Shown in pieces: positions 61,110 to 64,000 of a stretch of 64,000 nucleotides of DNA (position 1 is its first letter; each line of letters begins with the position of its first letter). The translations under genes and the position numbers were made by a program. Under the pieces are notes generated by a model. The model was not told where the DNA came from and made no database searches. It saw nothing but the letters and a program-made list of their open reading frames with translations. Source of the stretch: Aeromonas veronii (lineage in GTDB: Bacteria; Pseudomonadota; Gammaproteobacteria; Enterobacterales; Aeromonadaceae); assembly GCA_041319085.1 (NCBI GenBank), contig CP101033.1:1762501-1826500 (forward strand), in the 5' to 3' direction.

Positions 61110-61973
61110 CTATCTTGGCGTCATATCGGCGATGGTTGTCCAGAAGGCATCGATCAAGGGCCCCTTGCTGTGGGGCGGACGTATAAGGCCAATGGTCCAG
61201 CAGGCTTCCCCATCTCTCAGGGGGAGGGTGAGTACATCCGGGTGCTCTATGGTGGTGGAGGAGGGGACCAGGGTCCAGGCGATCTCTGCCGCCGCGGTGG
61301 CAACACCGGCGGCGAAGTCGTTGACGTACTGGATATCTCGAAAACGCAGCCCGCTCTGGGCCAGATAGTTCATCAGGTGATCGTAAAACGACGGTGCCTT
61401 GTCCCGACGCAGGATCGCCAGCGGCTTGTCCACCAGATCCGCCAACTCCCTCACACCGCGGTAGCTGGCGGGCAGCACTGCGACGAAGTGGGCCTCGACC
61501 ACCGGCAGGGCGTGCCACCCCTTGGGGGCGGGCAGGCGGCAAAAGCCGAGATCCAGCTTGCCTTCACTGAGCGCCAGCAATTGGTGGTGAGTGGAGAGAT
61601 CGTTGAGCTCTATGGTGACCTGCGGCCGCTCGGCGCGAAAGCGGGCGATGGCGGCGGGCACTAGGATCTTGGTGGCCACGCCAAAGCCGATGCGCAGGGT
61701 GCCGACATTGCCCGCCAGCACGTCGCGGGCGGTGCGCGACAGCTGCTCGCTCTGGATGACCACAGCGCGGGCATCCTCATACAGCGCCCTGCCCAGTCCG
61801 GTGAGGCGAGTGCTGCTGGCGTTGCGCTCGAACAGTTCGCCGCCCAGCTCCTCCTCCAGCCGCCTGATCTGTTTGCTCAGGGCCGACTGGGTAACATGCT
61901 GGCGCACCGCCGCCTGGCCGAAGTGCAGTACCTCCCCCAGTGTGACGAAGGCTTTCAGATCCCGTAGCTCCAT
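61110..61973 (-). CDS. LysR-family regulator divergent from the GH1 gene
   Basis: This 287-residue LysR regulator starts at ATG 61973 (AAGGAG 6 bp upstream; earlier open frame is not family-like). Residues 1-60 are the winged helix (MELRDLKAFVTLGEVLHFGQ, TQSALSKQIRRLEEELGGEL). The effector domain begins at about residue 88 (TLRIGFGVATKILVPAAIAR). It is divergent from the GH1 glycosidase with 166 bp between, so control of that gene is plausible, although GH1/PTS genes more often use antiterminators or LacI-type repressors. Confidence 0.85.
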   Translation of the reverse strand: MELRDLKAFVTLGEVLHFGQAAVRQHVTQSALSKQIRRLEEELGGELFERNASSTRLTGLGRALYEDARAVVIQSEQLSRTARDVLAGNVGTLRIGFGVATKILVPAAIARFRAERPQVTIELNDLSTHHQLLALSEGKLDLGFCRLPAPKGWHALPVVEAHFVAVLPASYRGVRELADLVDKPLAILRRDKAPSFYDHLMNYLAQSGLRFRDIQYVNDFAAGVATAAAEIAWTLVPSSTTIEHPDVLTLPLRDGEACWTIGLIRPPHSKGPLIDAFWTTIADMTPR

Positions 61974-62105
61974 CAGGGCTCCTTTCATTCCGCTTGGGAA
62001 TGTTGAGTGGTCATATTTGTCATTGGACGGAATTTTAGAAGTGATGGATGCTGATGCCAATTCATTTCGGGTGCCCCGACAGGGGGCGCCTAGTTATCAG
62101 AGATG

Positions 62106-62120
62106 GCTGACACCATCAGC
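62106..62120. promoter_or_regulatory. Short inverted repeat before the GH1 gene
   Basis: GCTGA-CACCA-TCAGC lies 20 bp before the GH1 ATG, just upstream of its ribosome site. It could be an operator; there is no independent support. Confidence 0.3.
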
Positions 62121-62139
62121 GCAGAAGGAGCAACACCAG

Positions 62140-63573
62140 ATGCATCACCACAAGTTCAACGACTTCCCGAGCGATTTTCTGTGGGGCGCCGCCTCCGCCG
62201 CCTATCAGGTGGAGGGGGGCTGGAATGCCGATGGCAAGGGGCCCTCGGTGTGGGATCTCTTCACCAAGCTGCCGGGCAAGACCTTTGAGGGGAGCAACGG
62301 CGATGTGGCGGTGGATCACTACCACCGCATGGAGGAGGACGTGGCGCTGATGGCCGAGATGGGGCTCAAGGCCTATCGTTTCTCGGTGAGCTGGCCGCGC
62401 ATCTACCCCACCGGTCGGGGGGAGGTGAACGAGGCGGGAGTGGCCTTCTACGAGAAGCTGATCGACACCCTCTTGGCCCACCAGATCGAGCCAGTGCTGA
62501 CCCTTTACCACTGGGATCTGCCGCAGGCGCTGCAGGATGAGTACGGCGGCTGGGAAGACCGACGCATTATCGAGGATTTCGAGCGCTACTGCGTGACCCT
62601 CTATCAGCGCTTTGCCGGCAAGGTGAAGTACTGGGTCTCTCTCAACGAGCAGAATTACAACCTGACCAATGCCTATCAGCTCGGCACCCATCCGCCGGCC
62701 GTGCAGGATCGTAAGCGCTTCTTTGCCGCCAACCATATCGCGTTTCTGGCCAATGCCCGTGCTATCAAGGCGTTTCGCCAGCATGTGCCGAATGGCTTGA
62801 TTGGCCCGAGCTTTGCCTACTCCCCTGCCTATCCGGCGTCGTGCGACCCGAAAGATATGCTGGCCTACGAGAATGCCGAGGAGTTCAACAACCTCTGGTG
62901 GCTGGATGCCTACTGCTTTGGCCGTTATCCGCAGGCGGCGCTCGCTTACTTGCGAGAAAACGATGAGGCGCCGCAGATCCTGCCGGGCGATATGGAGTTG
63001 CTGCGCGAGGGGACGCCCGACTACATCGGCGTCAACTACTACTACACCCTGACCTACACAGATAACCCCTTGGGCGGTCAGACCCTGCAGCGGATCAACA
63101 CTACCGGCAAGAAGGGCACCACGCCGTCCAGCGGCATTCCTGGCCTCTACAAGACGGCGGCTAATCCGCACCTTGAGACCAGCAACTGGGACTGGGCCAT
63201 CGATCCGACCGGGATGCGCATCGCGTTGCGTCGCCTCTCTTCCCGCTACGGTCTGCCGCTGATGATCACCGAGAACGGCCTTGGCGAGTTCGACAAGCTG
63301 GAGGCGGGCGACAAGGTGAACGATGAGTACCGCATCGATTACCTGCGCAGCCACGTCAAGGCGTGCCAGGAGGCGATGCAGGACGGGGTGGAACTGCTCG
63401 GCTACTGTGCCTGGTCGTTCACCGACATCCTGAGCTGGCTCAACGGTTACCAGAAGCGCTACGGCTTCGTCTATGTGGAGCGTGACGAGCAGGGGGGGTC
63501 ACTTCGCCGGATCAAGAAAGCGAGTTTCCACTGGTACAGCCAGGTGATCGCCAGCCAGGGCAAGCAGCTCTGA
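62140..63573 (+). CDS. GH1 glycosidase, probably 6-phospho-beta-glycosidase
   Basis: This 477-residue glycoside hydrolase family 1 enzyme starts at ATG 62140 (AAGGAG 9 bp upstream). The acid/base glutamate is E170 (WVSLNEQN) and the nucleophile is E378 (MITENGLGEFD). The segment SWLNGYQKRYG gives S432, K439 and Y441, the S-x6-K-x-Y set that binds the 6-phosphate in phospho-glycosidases; plain beta-glucosidases have Glu in place of that Ser. The Trp following the Ser is as in LacG-type 6-phospho-beta-galactosidase. No signal peptide and no PTS genes are adjacent; the sugar-phosphate must come from elsewhere. A LysR gene is divergent. Confidence 0.88.
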   Translation: MHHHKFNDFPSDFLWGAASAAYQVEGGWNADGKGPSVWDLFTKLPGKTFEGSNGDVAVDHYHRMEEDVALMAEMGLKAYRFSVSWPRIYPTGRGEVNEAGVAFYEKLIDTLLAHQIEPVLTLYHWDLPQALQDEYGGWEDRRIIEDFERYCVTLYQRFAGKVKYWVSLNEQNYNLTNAYQLGTHPPAVQDRKRFFAANHIAFLANARAIKAFRQHVPNGLIGPSFAYSPAYPASCDPKDMLAYENAEEFNNLWWLDAYCFGRYPQAALAYLRENDEAPQILPGDMELLREGTPDYIGVNYYYTLTYTDNPLGGQTLQRINTTGKKGTTPSSGIPGLYKTAANPHLETSNWDWAIDPTGMRIALRRLSSRYGLPLMITENGLGEFDKLEAGDKVNDEYRIDYLRSHVKACQEAMQDGVELLGYCAWSFTDILSWLNGYQKRYGFVYVERDEQGGSLRRIKKASFHWYSQVIASQGKQL

Positions 63574-63595
63574 GGTTGATCGCTTCGCGTACCAA

Positions 63596-63623
63596 GCGGG
63601 CCCGGGCAATCCCCCGGGCCCGC
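63596..63623 (+). terminator. GC-rich hairpin after the GH1 gene
   Basis: GCGGGCCCGGG (63596-63606) and CCCGGGCCCGC (63613-63623) form an 11-bp stem 22 bp past the stop, followed by ACTGTTTGTGG. A plausible terminator with a weak T tract. Confidence 0.65.
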
Positions 63624-63766
63624 ACTGTTTGTGGCGGGGGAGAGGGGACAAGCCGGTTTCTCACCGTGCGACTCATCCCTGTTTGCTGATTTTTGTCCTG
63701 CCAAAGCCGCCGACCCCTGCTATTATCTGCGGCCGAACATGAGCCAATAAAAATCAGGATATCGTG

Positions 63767-64000
63767 ATGACTGACCACACTTTTATTCCCGGCAAGGACG
63801 CGGCGCTGGAAGACTCCATCGAACGCTTCCAGACCAAGCTGCAAGCCTTAGGGTTTGATATCGAAGAGGCCTCCTGGCTCAACCCCGTGCCGAACGTCTG
63901 GTCGGTGCATATTCGGGACAAGGAGTGCGCCCTCTGCTTCACCAACGGCAAGGGTGCCAGCAAGAAGGCGGCACTCGCCTCCGCCCTCGGCGAATATTTC
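63767..64000 (+). CDS. ycaO: YcaO (ribosomal S12 methylthiotransferase accessory factor), partial
   Basis: Only the first 78 codons are inside the window; the gene continues past the right edge. The text TFIPGKDAALEDSIERFQTK followed by WLNPVPNVWSVHIRDKECAL and CFTNGKGASKKAALASALGE is nearly the same as the E. coli YcaO N-terminus. YcaO helps RimO in beta-methylthiolation of ribosomal protein S12; the ATP-binding core is beyond the visible part. AGGA is 7 bp before ATG 63767. Confidence 0.95.
   Translation, partial: MTDHTFIPGKDAALEDSIERFQTKLQALGFDIEEASWLNPVPNVWSVHIRDKECALCFTNGKGASKKAALASALGEYF

Overview
The window is about 60% G+C, densely coded gammaproteobacterial chromosome. Aeromonas is the best guess: fused nuoCD, a PomAB-type flagellar stator, phhA-phhB-tyrR, metR-metE and a sap-psp-ycjXF block are all close in sequence and order to enteric and Aeromonas genes. 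The genus is an inference from gene content and not a computed placement. I saw no rRNA, tRNA, CRISPR array, prophage or intact insertion sequence.

Layout, left to right. 1-7873 (minus): the front of the nuo operon (nuoA-B-CD-E-F-G and the start of nuoH), with ArcA-like sites upstream. 8253-10730 (minus): a MotA/MotB-type stator pair and a DUF4357 protein. 11008-12220 (minus): a Bcr/CflA drug exporter whose first codons are out of frame. 12334-22043 (minus): a compact cluster of seven genes plus a mini-ORF, containing a four-helix membrane protein, a six-haem cytochrome fused to a propeller-like domain, an FTR1 iron permease, an FAD amine-oxidase-like enzyme, a small exported protein and two large GT-C-like membrane proteins. 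This is the least familiar part of the window. 22484-25178 (plus): recR and htpG, the latter with a clear sigma-32 promoter.

25283-35899: sapABCDF (minus), pspF (minus) divergent from pspABC (plus), then ycjX-ycjF. A sigma-54 promoter and an IHF site lie in the pspF-pspA gap. 36091-45876 (plus): a LysR gene, ydcSTUV-patD (putrescine/polyamine import and gamma-aminobutyraldehyde oxidation), phhA-phhB (phenylalanine to tyrosine) and tyrR. In E. coli ycjF and tyrR are adjacent, so the ydc and phh genes look inserted into that synteny. 46065-48372 (plus): a YfiR-YfiN-YfiB type c-di-GMP module. 48465-53843: a TerC-family membrane protein, an AcoX/NAD-kinase-like protein, YfcL, an acyl-CoA ligase behind a PsrA-type operator, and a Cys/Met gamma-lyase-family enzyme.

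53996-64000: a wrecked 2-oxoglutarate oxygenase, an NAD(P)-binding oxidoreductase divergent from its LysR neighbour, metR divergent from metE with MetR and MetJ-like sites between them, a twice-frameshifted family-3 solute-binding protein (one lesion is an exact 23-bp tandem duplication), a LysR gene divergent from a GH1 phospho-beta-glycosidase, and the first 78 codons of ycaO at the right edge.

Functional themes are respiration (Complex I), envelope stress (Sap, Psp), polyamine and aromatic amino-acid catabolism, methionine synthesis, and c-di-GMP control. The right-hand third carries several decaying genes.
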